A stretch of DNA of 39,359 bases. Origin: Clostridia bacterium (lineage in GTDB: Bacteria; Bacillota; Clostridia; Christensenellales; Aristaeellaceae). The notes below the pieces were generated by a model. It had not been told where the DNA came from and searched no databases. It worked only from the letters and a program-made list of their open reading frames with translations. This document shows positions 1 to 7,764 of this stretch, in pieces. The position numbers and the translations under genes were made by a program. Position 1 is the first letter of the stretch, and each line of letters starts with the position of its first letter. The stretch lies in contig JAFSKN010000048.1 in the NCBI GenBank assembly GCA_017448975.1, forward strand, positions 1 through 39,359, read 5' to 3'.

Positions 1-1
1 A

Positions 2-361
2 GCCTGCGCCCATTGCGGACAATGCGCCGGGCAAAAGGAAAAAACGCTGGTGAAGCTCCCCGGTAACGTGCCGGTGGGCCGCTGGATCGATGTGGATATG
101 CCGGAGGCGCAGGTGCTGAAAGCCTCCGTGCTGGCTTATGTATTGCCCCTGGTGATGCTGCTGGGCGGTTTGGCCCTGGGCAGCCTGCTGTTTTCCCAGG
201 AAGCCCTGTGGGCCGTCACCGGTATTTTATGCATGGGCCTTGCCTGGCTGATCCTGCGCCTGATCGAAAAGCACATGAAGCGCCGGGATGTGTGGCAGCC
301 CAAAATTGTGAATGTTTATGGGGACGGGGAAGAACCCGGCTGCACGGCTTCCGGGAACTGA
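2..361 (+). CDS. rseC: SoxR-reducing/RseC family membrane protein, 5' end outside window
   Basis: The reading frame is open to the left edge, so the start lies outside the window. The visible part opens with a cysteine cluster (A-C-A-H-C-G-Q-C-A-G), then a short soluble stretch ending PVGRWIDVDMP. Two transmembrane helices follow (about VLAYVLPLVMLLGGLALG and ALWAVTGILCMGLAWLILRL), then a basic tail. Cys cluster, short domain and two helices are the layout of the RseC/MucC family, which in many anaerobes sits beside rnf electron-transport genes. An internal ATG-like start at about 50 would lose the Cys cluster and is not used. A strong terminator follows within 25 bases. The family assignment is fairly secure. 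The role in Firmicutes, probably redox or Rnf-linked, is inference. Confidence 0.75.
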   Translation, partial: ACAHCGQCAGQKEKTLVKLPGNVPVGRWIDVDMPEAQVLKASVLAYVLPLVMLLGGLALGSLLFSQEALWAVTGILCMGLAWLILRLIEKHMKRRDVWQPKIVNVYGDGEEPGCTASGN

Positions 362-384
362 AACGACGCCCGAAGACGCTTGAT

Positions 385-409
385 CCGGCGCAGCGCTGCG
401 CCGGTTTTT
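385..409 (+). terminator. Intrinsic terminator after rseC
   Basis: A perfect GC-rich hairpin (CCGGCGCA, loop, TGCGCCGG) is followed directly by TTTTTG. It ends the rseC transcript ahead of the MerR-type promoter that starts at 429. Confidence 0.85.
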
Positions 410-428
410 GTATGAATCATTTTATTCC

Positions 429-459
429 TTGACTTAGAGTAAACTTTAAGGTATATGAT
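429..459 (+). promoter_or_regulatory. MerR-type promoter/operator of the aldo/keto reductase
   Basis: TTGACT (429-434) and TATGAT (454-459) are separated by 19 bp, the over-long spacing typical of promoters activated by MerR-family regulators. The spacer holds the near-palindrome CTTAGAGTAAACTTTAAG (433-450). The 23 bases 429-451 recur without a mismatch at 4590-4612, next to the MerR gene of this window. The motif resembles operators of the AdhR/NmlR subgroup (established knowledge). Control by the MerR protein encoded at 4180-4569 is inferred. Confidence 0.8.
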
Positions 460-517
460 GTTTACGATATCCAAATCTGGAAATATCTTGCTGATGACAG
501 AAGGAGGTAAGGAAGGA

Positions 518-1498
518 ATGAATCAAAGGATATTGGGAAAAACCGGCCGCGCCGTCAGTGAAATCGGCTTGGGCACGTGGCAGCTGGGCACGCGCTGGGG
601 CGATCCCTTCAACCATGCGGAAGCCATCAAAATCCTGGAAACGGCGGAGGAAAACGGCATCACCTTCATCGACACGGCGGACGTGTACAACGGCGGCAAA
701 AGCGAGGAAACCATCGGCGAATACATCGCCGCCCATCCCGGCCGTTTCTTCATCACGACCAAATGCGGGCGGCGGCTGAACCCGCACACCACGGACATGT
801 ACACCCCCGAAGCCATCGCGGGCTTTATTGAGGGGAGCCTCCGCCGCATGAAGCTGGACCGGCTGGACCTGATCCTGCTGCATTGTCCGCCCACCTCCGT
901 CTTCCGTCGGGACGATATTTTCGGGGAGCTGGAAAAGCAGAAAAAAGCGGGAAAGCTGGCCGATTATGGCGTGAGCATCGAGAAGGTGGAGGAAGGCGTC
1001 CAGGCCATGGAATACGGTATCGCCGCTATGGAGGTCATCTTCAATATGTTCCGCCTGAAGCCCCTGGACCGGCTGTTCCCCCTGGCGGCGGAAAAGAACG
1101 TGGGCATTATTGCCCGGGTGCCCCTGGCCAGCGGCTTGCTGACGGGACGGTATACCAAGGACACGGTGTTCGGCCCCCAGGATCACCGCTCCTACAACCG
1201 GGACGGCGCGGCCTTTGACAAGGGCGAAACCTTCTCCGGCATCCCCTACGATCTGGGGCTGGAGGCCGCCGAAGCGCTGAAAGCAGTGTTCGGCACGCCC
1301 GACCTTGCGCCTTACGCCATCCGCTGGATTTTGATGCATCCCCAAGTCAGCGTGGTGATCCCCGGCGCCAGCAAAGCCAGCCAGGTGGCCTCCAACGTGA
1401 AAGCGGCGGAGCTGCCCGCCCTGACCGAAGAACAAATGAACGCCGTCAAAGAAATTTACGACCGATATCTGCGAGAAACCATTCACCCGCAGTGGTAA
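518..1498 (+). CDS. Aldo/keto reductase
   Basis: This 326-residue TIM-barrel oxidoreductase starts at the ATG after AAGGAGG (501-507). An upstream in-frame ATG at 455 overlaps the -10 box and is rejected. The opening MNQRILGKTGRAVSEIGLGTW is typical of aldo/keto reductases. The catalytic tetrad can be placed: Asp and Tyr in FIDTADVY, Lys in ITTKCG and His in LLHCPP. A C-terminal NADP-binding segment is visible near VVIPGASKASQV. The enzyme should reduce aldehydes or ketones with NAD(P)H in the cytoplasm. Its 19-bp-spacer promoter carries the same operator as the MerR gene at 4180-4569, so induction by reactive aldehydes or similar electrophiles is plausible. The natural substrate cannot be read from the sequence. 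Confidence 0.9.
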   Translation: MNQRILGKTGRAVSEIGLGTWQLGTRWGDPFNHAEAIKILETAEENGITFIDTADVYNGGKSEETIGEYIAAHPGRFFITTKCGRRLNPHTTDMYTPEAIAGFIEGSLRRMKLDRLDLILLHCPPTSVFRRDDIFGELEKQKKAGKLADYGVSIEKVEEGVQAMEYGIAAMEVIFNMFRLKPLDRLFPLAAEKNVGIIARVPLASGLLTGRYTKDTVFGPQDHRSYNRDGAAFDKGETFSGIPYDLGLEAAEALKAVFGTPDLAPYAIRWILMHPQVSVVIPGASKASQVASNVKAAELPALTEEQMNAVKEIYDRYLRETIHPQW

Positions 1499-1510
1499 CG
1501 GGGGGCACTG

Positions 1511-1680
1511 GGGACGCTGGGCGCTCCGCGCGCCCAGTTCCGCAGGCTCAATAGTCGCAAGTCCGCTTCATGCGGACATTGCTCCTTTTCGCCTGATCTC
1601 ACCGCCGATGAGATTCCCGCCACAGGCGGTCATCGGCGGTTCGTCCTGCGCCAGGGGCGTGACGCCCCTGGACCCCCACT
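1511..1680 (-). repeat. Dispersed hairpin cassette, partial copy D
   Basis: This non-coding stretch holds a GC-rich palindrome (1511-1537) and, at 1651-1671, a 21-base hairpin of the form CCAGGGG-loop-CCCCTGG next to GACCCCC. Read on the minus strand, that hairpin and its GGGGGTCC edge match the same module at 1968-1988, 3769-3789 and 11829-11849. The palindrome at 1511-1537 recurs inverted at 4109-4136. No open frame here looks like protein. Together with copy A it fills the gene-free gap 1499-2066. Confidence 0.6.
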
Positions 1681-1748
1681 CGGCGAAATAACTTGTACAA
1701 ATATATCAGACGAACGCCGCCTGCCGCGCTGGGATTTACGAAACCATG

Positions 1749-2031
1749 ACGGCTTCTGGCCCAAGAAAGCCGGGAAAATCCCAGGGAAAAAGCTCGCTTT
1801 TTCCTAAGGGATTTTTCCCCGGCTTTCCCCGGATGCAAGGCATCCGGGTTGGCGGCTTTCAGCCGCCGGGCCAGAAGCACAAGGTCGTCAAGCTGGGCTG
1901 TTCTCTTCAAGCAGCAGCGGGAGCTTGCTTGTTCTCCCGCATCAAGCTATTTCCGCAGGAGTGGGGTCCAGGGGATTCAATCCCCTGGTGGGGCGCGGGG
2001 CAAAGCCCCGCCGGTTCTTCTCCGCTATGGC
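1749..2031 (+). repeat. Dispersed hairpin cassette, copy A
   Basis: An outer stem GCTTCTGGCC (1752-1761) / GGCCAGAAGC (1869-1878) encloses three inner hairpins. These are a long one built on AAGCCGGGAAAA and its complement, CCGGATGC-GCATCCGG, and GGCGGCT-AGCCGCC. Downstream come a conserved linker containing TTCTCCCGCATCAAGC, the CCAGGGG hairpin (1968-1988) and a GGCGGGGC-type hairpin. The same order of parts is found inverted at 3738-4042, and with changed stem sequences at 11563-11884. The long frame running through here into the EamA gene is not treated as coding. Confidence 0.7.
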
Positions 2032-2066
2032 AGGATGAAACCCGGAAAAAGGAGGAAAAAAACATC

Positions 2067-2930
2067 GTGGAACGGCGCAAGTCCATGGGCATGTTTATTT
2101 CCTCCATGCTGATTTTCGGCACCATCGGCGTTTTCCGGCGATATATTCCCCTTCCCTCCGCTTTTTTGGCCTTCGCGCGGGGCGTCTTAGGCGGCCTGTT
2201 TCTGCTGGTGTTTATGCGGGTGCGCAAAAAAGGCGCCGGCGCGAAGCTGCCGCCCCGTGTTCTCCCGCGGCTGATCCTTACAGGTGCCCTGATCGGGATC
2301 AACTGGATTTTGCTTTTTAAGGCGTACAACCACACCACCGTGGCCGCCGCCACCCTTTGCTACTATATGGAACCCACCATCGTGATGCTCCTGTCGCCGC
2401 TCATTTTCCATGAAAAGCTGACGGGAAAGAAAGCCTTATGTGCCGCCGTTTCCGTCCTCGGCATGGCGCTGGTTTCCGGCGTGATCGGGGGTGGGCTTGG
2501 CGGCGGCAGCGTCCGGGGGATTCTGTTCGGGCTTGGCGCGGCGGTGCTTTATGCCGCCGTGGTCATCATGAACAAAAAGACGCCGAGGATCGACGCGTAC
2601 CGGAAAACCACGGTGCAACTCCTGTCCGCCGGGCTGGTCATGGCGCCCTACCTGCTTTTGACCGACGGCTTCACCGGCGAAGGGTTCAGCGTATCCGCCG
2701 CGCTCCTGCTGCTGGCGGTGGGCATCATCCACACGGGCATCGCCTATGCCCTGTATTTTGGCAGCATGGAGGGCCTGAGCGTGCAAACCATCGCCGTGTT
2801 CAGCTACATCGATCCCGTGTCCGCCCTGCTGTTTTCCGCCCTGCTGCTCCGAGAGCCTCTGGGCGCGCCGCAGGTGATCGGCGCGGTGCTGATTATCGGT
2901 TCCGCCATGGTCAGTGAAATCAAAACATAA
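2067..2930 (+). CDS. EamA/DMT family transporter
   Basis: This 287-residue integral membrane protein has about ten hydrophobic helices in two homologous halves, the normal size for EamA (drug/metabolite transporter) permeases. The chosen start is GTG 2067, with GGAGG at 2051-2055; an ATG at 2085 is the alternative. The frame stays open upstream to 1746, but that part lies in a hairpin repeat. Recognisable segments are a GTIGVFRRY start, a central NHTTVAAATLCYYMEP and a second-half IAYALYFGSMEGLSVQTIAVFSYIDPVSALLF-like region around residues 220-255. Such proteins export amino acids, metabolites or drugs by proton exchange. The substrate is unknown. It sits alone between two inverted hairpin cassettes. 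Confidence 0.85.
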   Translation: MERRKSMGMFISSMLIFGTIGVFRRYIPLPSAFLAFARGVLGGLFLLVFMRVRKKGAGAKLPPRVLPRLILTGALIGINWILLFKAYNHTTVAAATLCYYMEPTIVMLLSPLIFHEKLTGKKALCAAVSVLGMALVSGVIGGGLGGGSVRGILFGLGAAVLYAAVVIMNKKTPRIDAYRKTTVQLLSAGLVMAPYLLLTDGFTGEGFSVSAALLLLAVGIIHTGIAYALYFGSMEGLSVQTIAVFSYIDPVSALLFSALLLREPLGAPQVIGAVLIIGSAMVSEIKT

Positions 2931-2951
2931 GCCTGTTTCAATCATTCCCGG

Positions 2952-2983
2952 AGGATGCGTGCAGAATGCCCGCGTCCTTTTTT
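2952..2983 (+). terminator. Probable terminator after the EamA gene
   Basis: AGGATGCG and CGCGTCCT pair imperfectly around a short loop and are followed by TTTTTT. It begins about 20 bases after the EamA stop. Confidence 0.6.
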
Positions 2984-3079
2984 CTTTATACTTTCTTTAT
3001 ACCGTCCGCGGGATCGTTAATGTCACGCTTATTTTTTTCCCCGTATAATGTCCCCAAACAGGAAAGGAGAACGCATGGA

Positions 3080-3571
3080 ATGAAATCCGTTCTTTTGATC
3101 GGGCTGGGGCGGTTTGGGCAGAGCGTGGCGGAAAAGCTGAACGAGCTGCATCACCAGGTCATGGCGATTGATAAAAACGAAGAAAGGATCAACGAAATTC
3201 TGCCCATGGTGACGGACGCGCAGATCGGGGACGCCACCAATATGGCTTTTTTGAAAACGCTGGGGGTGGACAATTATGACGTATGCTTCGTAGCCATCGG
3301 CGAGGATTTTCAAAGCTCCCTGGAAACCACGGCGCTGCTGAAGGAATTGGGCGCGAAGAAGGTGGTTTCCCGCGCGTCCCGGGAGATGCAGAAAAAATTT
3401 CTGCTCAGAAACGGCGCGGACGAGGTGGTTTACCTGGAAGGACAATTGGCGTCCTGGGCGGCCATCCGGCACACCACGGATCACATTCTGGATTATATCG
3501 CCCTGGACGGCGAATACGCCATTTACGATTTTTGCCTTTACATTGCCCAGGGACGAGGTGAACCTGCATGA
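3080..3571 (+). pseudogene. trkA: TrkA/KtrA potassium-uptake subunit, truncated
   Basis: The first about 150 residues are a clear RCK N-terminal (Rossmann) domain. MKSVLLIGLGRFGQSVAEKL gives the GxGxxG nucleotide-binding loop, and AIDKNEERIN, DATN and KVVSRA motifs follow. Normal TrkA/KtrA proteins continue into an RCK C-terminal domain (about 220 residues in all). Here homology stops after DGEYAIYDF (about 3533), and the last dozen residues are a foreign frame. That foreign sequence is the end of a kdpD gene read out of frame, so the gene was fused to kdpD by an internal deletion. AAAGGAG precedes the ATG. Without the C-terminal ligand-binding domain, normal gating of a Ktr/Trk channel is unlikely. 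Confidence 0.8.
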
Positions 3572-3575
3572 ATAA
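3534..3575 (+). pseudogene. C-terminal remnant of a KdpD-type sensor kinase
   Basis: In the +1 frame relative to the TrkA remnant, 3534-3575 encodes AFTLPRDEVNLHE and a stop. FTLP followed by a short charged tail is how KdpD-type histidine kinases end. The stop overlaps the ATG of the kdpE remnant (3568), as in intact kdpDE operons. Only these 13 codons remain; everything upstream has been deleted up to codon about 151 of trkA. Confidence 0.6.
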
Positions 3576-3717
3576 ACCGCTGATCCTGATCGTGGAGGAC
3601 GACGCGCCCATCCGCAATTTGATTTCCGTTACCCTGGAAGCCCACGAATACCGCCACATCGCCGCGCCCAACGCGGGCACGGCCATTTTGGAAGCCTCCT
3701 CCCACAACCCGGATATG
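3568..3717 (+). pseudogene. kdpE: KdpE-type response regulator, N-terminal 50 residues only
   Basis: The opening MNKPLILIVEDDAPIRNL is a receiver domain with its acidic pocket (VEDD). The frame follows KdpE closely up to SSHNPDM, just before the expected phosphoacceptor segment (usually VLLDLGLPD). From about 3718 the sequence turns into the hairpin cassette starting at 3738. The phosphorylated Asp, the rest of the receiver and the DNA-binding domain are gone, so this is a dead fragment. Confidence 0.8.
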
Positions 3718-3737
3718 AATAGGACGATCAAGGAGGG

Positions 3738-4042
3738 GGACGTTGGAGGCTTTGCCTCCAAACCTCCACCAGGGAGGTGACCTCCCTGGACCCTGCACTT
3801 GCGGAAGCGGCTTGATGCGGAGAAAAAAACAATTTCCCGCTGTTGCTGGAAGGAGTGGCCAAACATGTCGCGGTTATGCTTCTGGCCCGGCGGCTGAAAG
3901 CCGCCTGACCGGATGCTTCGCATCCGGGGAAAGCCGTGGAATAATGCCCAGGGGAAAACGAGCTTTCCCCTGGGCATTTTCCCGGCTTTCCATGGGCCAG
4001 AAGCCCTCTATCGTTCGTATCTCACGGCAACAGGCGGAAGTT
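3738..4042 (-). repeat. Dispersed hairpin cassette, copy B (inverted)
   Basis: On the minus strand this copy shows the parts of copy A in the same order. These are the outer stem (3995-4004 / 3878-3887, identical bases to copy A), the long AAGCCGGGAAAA-type stem, CCGGATGC-GCATCCGG, GGCGGCT-AGCCGCC, the linker with CGCATCAAGC, and the CCAGGG hairpin (3769-3789). It abuts the broken kdpE and fills most of the gene-free gap 3718-4179. Confidence 0.7.
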
Positions 4043-4108
4043 GTTTGCTTTTCCATTCAAGCCGATTCGCCTAATGGAGTCCAGAGGCCGAAGGCCTTTG
4101 GCGCAGGT

Positions 4109-4136
4109 CTGGGCGCGCGGAGCGCCCAGCGTTCCC
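4109..4136. repeat. Inverted copy of the palindrome at 1511-1537
   Basis: The GC palindrome around GCGCGCGGAGCGCCC followed by AGCGTTCCC is the reverse complement of 1511-1537. Together with copies A and B it places an inverted pair of repeats around the EamA and potassium-remnant segment (1.5-4.1 kb). Confidence 0.55.
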
Positions 4137-4179
4137 ACCTGTCGCATGGAATGGCAGCAGGGACGAAAGCCGCAGCCGC

Positions 4180-4569
4180 TTATCCTTCCCCCTTCTGCTT
4201 CTTTTCTTCATAGGCCCGCAGCTTTTCCGAGAAAAAGTTCACCTTCCAGGTGACCTTGTCCAAATACTTCTGCATTTCCGCCATGCGGGCAATCATGTTT
4301 TCCCGGTGCTTCCGCAGCAGCTCCACCCGCTCTTTCAGCGTCTGTTCCCCTTCGTGGGTCAGCGCCACAAAGCGGGTGATTTCCTGCAAAGACATGCCGG
4401 TGTTTTTCAGGCAGCAGATCAGACCCAGCGCTTCCAGATCCTCATCCGTATATTGGCGAAAACCGCCCGGGCTGCGCTCCACGTGGGTAAGCAGCCCTTC
4501 TTTTTCGTAAAAACGCAGGGTGTGGGCGGATAAGCCCGTTTTTTTGCTGACATCCTGAATCGAATACAT
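4180..4569 (-). CDS. MerR family transcriptional regulator (AdhR/NmlR-like)
   Basis: This 129-residue regulator starts at the ATG behind GGAGG. A longer frame to 4626 would run through the operator and is rejected. Residues about 1-70 form the MerR winged helix-turn-helix: MYSIQDVSKKTGLSAHTLRFYEKEG, then GFRQY. A dimerisation coiled coil fills about 75-120. The segment LICCLKNTGMSLQEI matches the AdhR/NmlR subgroup, in which a Cys here senses electrophiles; two adjacent Cys are present. These proteins twist over-long promoter spacers to activate transcription. The identical 23-base site upstream of this gene (4590-4612) and of the aldo/keto reductase (429-451) points to autoregulation plus control of the reductase. 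The same site also forms a plus-strand promoter facing the xylanase gene. Confidence 0.9.
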   Translation of the reverse strand: MYSIQDVSKKTGLSAHTLRFYEKEGLLTHVERSPGGFRQYTDEDLEALGLICCLKNTGMSLQEITRFVALTHEGEQTLKERVELLRKHRENMIARMAEMQKYLDKVTWKVNFFSEKLRAYEEKKQKGEG

Positions 4570-4589
4570 TATTTTTCCTCCTGTAACTA

Positions 4590-4620
4590 TTGACTTAGAG
4601 TAAACTTTAAGGATTAAGAT
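4590..4620 (+). promoter_or_regulatory. MerR operator between merR and the xylanase gene
   Basis: CTTAGAGTAAACTTTAAG occupies 4594-4611. Read on the plus strand, TTGACT (4590-4595) and TAAGAT (4615-4620) are again 19 bp apart, giving a MerR-type promoter that faces the GH10 gene at 4752. On the minus strand the near-palindrome lies just upstream of the merR ribosome binding site, as expected for autoregulation; the minus-strand boxes are less clear. Confidence 0.7.
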
Positions 4621-4751
4621 AATCATAGCAGGAATGCATCAAAATGTCAATGCTCATTTTGAGCCCTGCCGGTTCTCCCCCCGATAATTCCAATTTGTAA
4701 CTCATGCGTAACCCTGTGTACCCTGCCGCACCATGAAACGGAGGAAATGCA

Positions 4752-5969
4752 ATGGATCAGCTGAAACACCGCAAGGCGGACGCCCGCCTGCACATCCTGA
4801 ACCCCGACGGCACGCCTTTCGCCAGCCGCCCCGTACAGATCGACCAGGTTTCCCATCAATTTCTTTTCGGCTGCGGCGCGTTCGACGCCGTGGCGCTGAT
4901 GAAGGTTCCCAACGAACAGTGGAAAGCGTTCCTCCGCCAGCGCATGGAAAAATGGCTGGCCCTGTTCAATTACGGCACCCTGCCCTTCTACTGGGGCCGG
5001 TACGAGCCGGAAGAAGGGAAAACCGCCTATACCGAAACCATGGCCGCCGCAAAATGGCTGCGGGAGAGGGGCGTGCGGGTGAAGGGCCACCCCCTGTGCT
5101 GGCACACGGCCTGCGCTCCCTGGCTGATGAATTATTCCAATGAAGAAATCCTGCGCCGCCAGCTCGAGCGCATCCATCGGGACGTGACGGCCTACAAGGG
5201 CGTGATCGACCTGTGGGATGTGATCAACGAAGTGGTCATCATGCCGGTGTTCGATAAGTATGATAACGCCATCACCCGCATCTGCAAGGAAAAGGGCCGC
5301 ATCCGGCTGGTGAAGGAAGTGTTCGCCGCCGCCAAGGAAAGCAACCCGGACGCCGTGCTGCTCATCAACGATTTCAACGTGAGCGTGTCCTATGAGATCC
5401 TGCTGGAAGGGCTGCTGGAGGCGGGGGTGCCCATCAGCGCCATCGGCATCCAAAGCCATCAGCACCAGGGCTATTGGGGCCTGGACAAGCTGAACAACGT
5501 ATTGGAACGCTTCTCCCGTTTCGGCCTGCCCATCCACTTTACGGAAAACACCCTGATTTCCGGCGCGATCATGCCCGCCCATATCGAAGACCTGAACGAC
5601 TGGCAGGTGGATAGTTGGCCCAGCACCCCGGTCGGGGAGGAACGGCAGGCCCGGGAAATCACGGAAATGTATTCCGTGCTGTTCGCCCATCCCCTGGTGG
5701 AGGCCATCACCACCTGGGATTTCAACGACGGCTGCTGGCTGAAAGCCCCCTCCGGCTTCGTGCGGGAGGACAACAGCGAAAAGCCCAGCTATTACGCCCT
5801 GCAAAAGCTGATCCACGGGGATTGGGAGACCCACGAAACCCTGACCACCGACGAAAACGGGTATCTTGATTTCACCGGCTTCAAGGGCGGCTATGCCCTG
5901 AAAGCGGACGGAAGGACCGCCAAACTGGATTTGAACGGTTCCGTCCCCGCGACCCTGACCCTCATCTGA
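4752..5969 (+). CDS. Glycoside hydrolase family 10 endo-1,4-beta-xylanase, intracellular
   Basis: This 405-residue protein has the GH10 barrel. GHPLCWH is the conserved strand-3 motif. WDVINEV carries the acid/base Glu. AIGIQSHQH is the strand-6 motif. PIHFTEN holds the position of the nucleophile Glu, usually TELD. WDFNDG follows near the C-terminus. No signal peptide precedes the domain, so it should act in the cytoplasm on imported xylo-oligosaccharides. A C-terminal extension of about 60 residues (from THETLTTDENG) resembles a small beta-rich add-on. The start has GGAGG nine bases upstream. It may be read from the MerR-type promoter at 4590-4620. Enzyme class is secure; regulation is inferred. 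Confidence 0.88.
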   Translation: MDQLKHRKADARLHILNPDGTPFASRPVQIDQVSHQFLFGCGAFDAVALMKVPNEQWKAFLRQRMEKWLALFNYGTLPFYWGRYEPEEGKTAYTETMAAAKWLRERGVRVKGHPLCWHTACAPWLMNYSNEEILRRQLERIHRDVTAYKGVIDLWDVINEVVIMPVFDKYDNAITRICKEKGRIRLVKEVFAAAKESNPDAVLLINDFNVSVSYEILLEGLLEAGVPISAIGIQSHQHQGYWGLDKLNNVLERFSRFGLPIHFTENTLISGAIMPAHIEDLNDWQVDSWPSTPVGEERQAREITEMYSVLFAHPLVEAITTWDFNDGCWLKAPSGFVREDNSEKPSYYALQKLIHGDWETHETLTTDENGYLDFTGFKGGYALKADGRTAKLDLNGSVPATLTLI

Positions 5970-6020
5970 CCCTTAATTAAGCGCAACAAGCGGGCTTTCC
6001 GCCCGCAGGAGAGAGAAAAC

Positions 6021-7763
6021 ATGCGCAATCAAATCAAATGGCTGTGGGAGAACATGGACGCTCCCTACCGCCGCCGCCACATCATCGCCCTGTGCCTCAG
6101 CGTGTTTACCTGCATGCTGCTGCTGGTGAACCCGGCCCTGTCCCAGCGTCTCATAGACGACGTGATCGTGGCCCAGAATCCCGAGCCCCTGCTTTCCATC
6201 CTGGCCATCATGCTGGTGGTGAAGCTGGGCCGGGAAGGGCTTCGGTACCTCATGGTGATCTTTCTGGAATCCGACAGCCAGAACGTGATCTTTAATCTGC
6301 GCCGCCGCCTGTTTGAAAAGCTGCAGTTCAACGACATGCGCTTTTTTGACGATCACCGCACCGGCGATCTCATGACCCGCATGAGCGCCGATTTGGACTG
6401 GTGCCGCCATTTCCTGGCATACATCGATTACCGCATCATCGACGCGGCCTGCACCTTCCTGTTCGCCACCGTGTACCTGTTCTTTGTGAACTGGAAGCTG
6501 ACGCTGCTGCTGATCGTCATCACGCCCATCCTGCTTCTGATCACCAAATTCTTTTCCAAGCACGTGCGGCCCCGGTTCGTGTTCATGCGGGAAAAACTCA
6601 GCGAAATGAACACCGCCGCTCAGGAAAACATCGCGGGCAACCGGGTGGTAAAGGCCTTCGCCCGGGAGGAATACGAAAAGCAGCGGTTTGAGGAAAAGAG
6701 CCGGGCCTTCATGAACAGCCACCTGCGCATCAACAAGCTGTGGCTCACCTTCTTCCCCATGATCGAGCTGCTGGTGAACGCCATTCAATTGGTGACGGTG
6801 TTCGTGGGCGGCCTGTTCATCATTTCCGGCGAGCTGACCCCCGGCCAGCTGGCGATTTTCACGGGCCTGAGCTGGGCGGTTTCCAACCCCATGCGGGAGC
6901 TTGGCAACCTGATCAACGATTTACAGCGCTTTTCCACCTCCGCCGCCAAGGTGATGGAGCTGCACTATGGCAAGCCCGAGATCGTGGACGCCCCCGACGC
7001 CGTGGAGCACGGCCGCATGGAGGGAAAGATCGAGTTCCGCCATGTTTCCTTTAAGATCGACACCAAGGATATTTTGACGGATGTGAGCTTTTCCGTTGAG
7101 CCGGGCCAGACGGTGGCCGTTATGGGCCCCACCGGCGGCGGGAAAACCACCCTGATCCATCTGCTGTCCCGCTTCTATGACGCCACGGAGGGCGAAGTGC
7201 TGGTGGACGATTGCGACGTGAAGCAATGGAAGCTCCAGCAGCTGCGCGGCGGCATCGGCACTGCCACCCAGGACGTGTTCCTGTTTTCCGATACGGTGGA
7301 AGGCAATATCGCCTTCGGCAATCAGGAATTGACCCTGGACGAAGTGAAGGATTTCGCCCGCCGGGCGGACGCCGCCGAATTTGTGGAGCATCTGCCAGAA
7401 GGGTACGACACCATCATCGGCGAGCGCGGCGTGGGCCTCTCCGGCGGCCAAAGGCAGCGCATCGCCCTGGCCCGTGCCTTGGCCGTCAAGCCCAGCATCC
7501 TCATCATGGACGATACTACCTCCGCCGTGGACAGCGAAACGGAGCAGTATATCCAGAACCAGCTGCGCAATCTGCCCTTCCCGTGCACCAAGTTCATCAT
7601 CGCCCAGCGCATTTCTTCCATGCGGGACGCCGACCTGATCCTGGTGGTGCAGAACGGCAGGATCGCCGAGCAGGGCACCCACAAAGAGCTGCTGGAAAAA
7701 CGGGGCTATTACTGGCAGACCTACTGCCTGCAATACGGCATCCCCATGGAGGAGGCGGTATAA
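6021..7763 (+). CDS. ABC exporter half-transporter with degenerate ATPase site
   Basis: At 580 residues this is a full-length ABC half-exporter: a six-helix domain (about 20-310) followed by a nucleotide-binding domain. Walker A is GPTGGGKTT and the signature is LSGGQRQR. Walker B is ILIMDDTTSAVD, with Asp where the catalytic Glu is expected, and the H-loop is AQRISS with Gln for His. These changes mark the non-catalytic partner of heterodimeric exporters such as BmrCD or TM287/288. The partner gene begins one base after the stop. A short hairpin (5990-6006) and GGAGAG precede the ATG. Such pairs export drugs, lipids or peptides; the substrate is unknown. Confidence 0.93.
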   Translation: MRNQIKWLWENMDAPYRRRHIIALCLSVFTCMLLLVNPALSQRLIDDVIVAQNPEPLLSILAIMLVVKLGREGLRYLMVIFLESDSQNVIFNLRRRLFEKLQFNDMRFFDDHRTGDLMTRMSADLDWCRHFLAYIDYRIIDAACTFLFATVYLFFVNWKLTLLLIVITPILLLITKFFSKHVRPRFVFMREKLSEMNTAAQENIAGNRVVKAFAREEYEKQRFEEKSRAFMNSHLRINKLWLTFFPMIELLVNAIQLVTVFVGGLFIISGELTPGQLAIFTGLSWAVSNPMRELGNLINDLQRFSTSAAKVMELHYGKPEIVDAPDAVEHGRMEGKIEFRHVSFKIDTKDILTDVSFSVEPGQTVAVMGPTGGGKTTLIHLLSRFYDATEGEVLVDDCDVKQWKLQQLRGGIGTATQDVFLFSDTVEGNIAFGNQELTLDEVKDFARRADAAEFVEHLPEGYDTIIGERGVGLSGGQRQRIALARALAVKPSILIMDDTTSAVDSETEQYIQNQLRNLPFPCTKFIIAQRISSMRDADLILVVQNGRIAEQGTHKELLEKRGYYWQTYCLQYGIPMEEAV

Positions 7764-7764
7764 G

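Noticed and set aside
1746-2066. N-terminal extension of the EamA frame back to 1746
   Set aside because: The extension translates a hairpin repeat also found elsewhere in gene gaps; GTG 2067 has GGAGG upstream and gives normal length.
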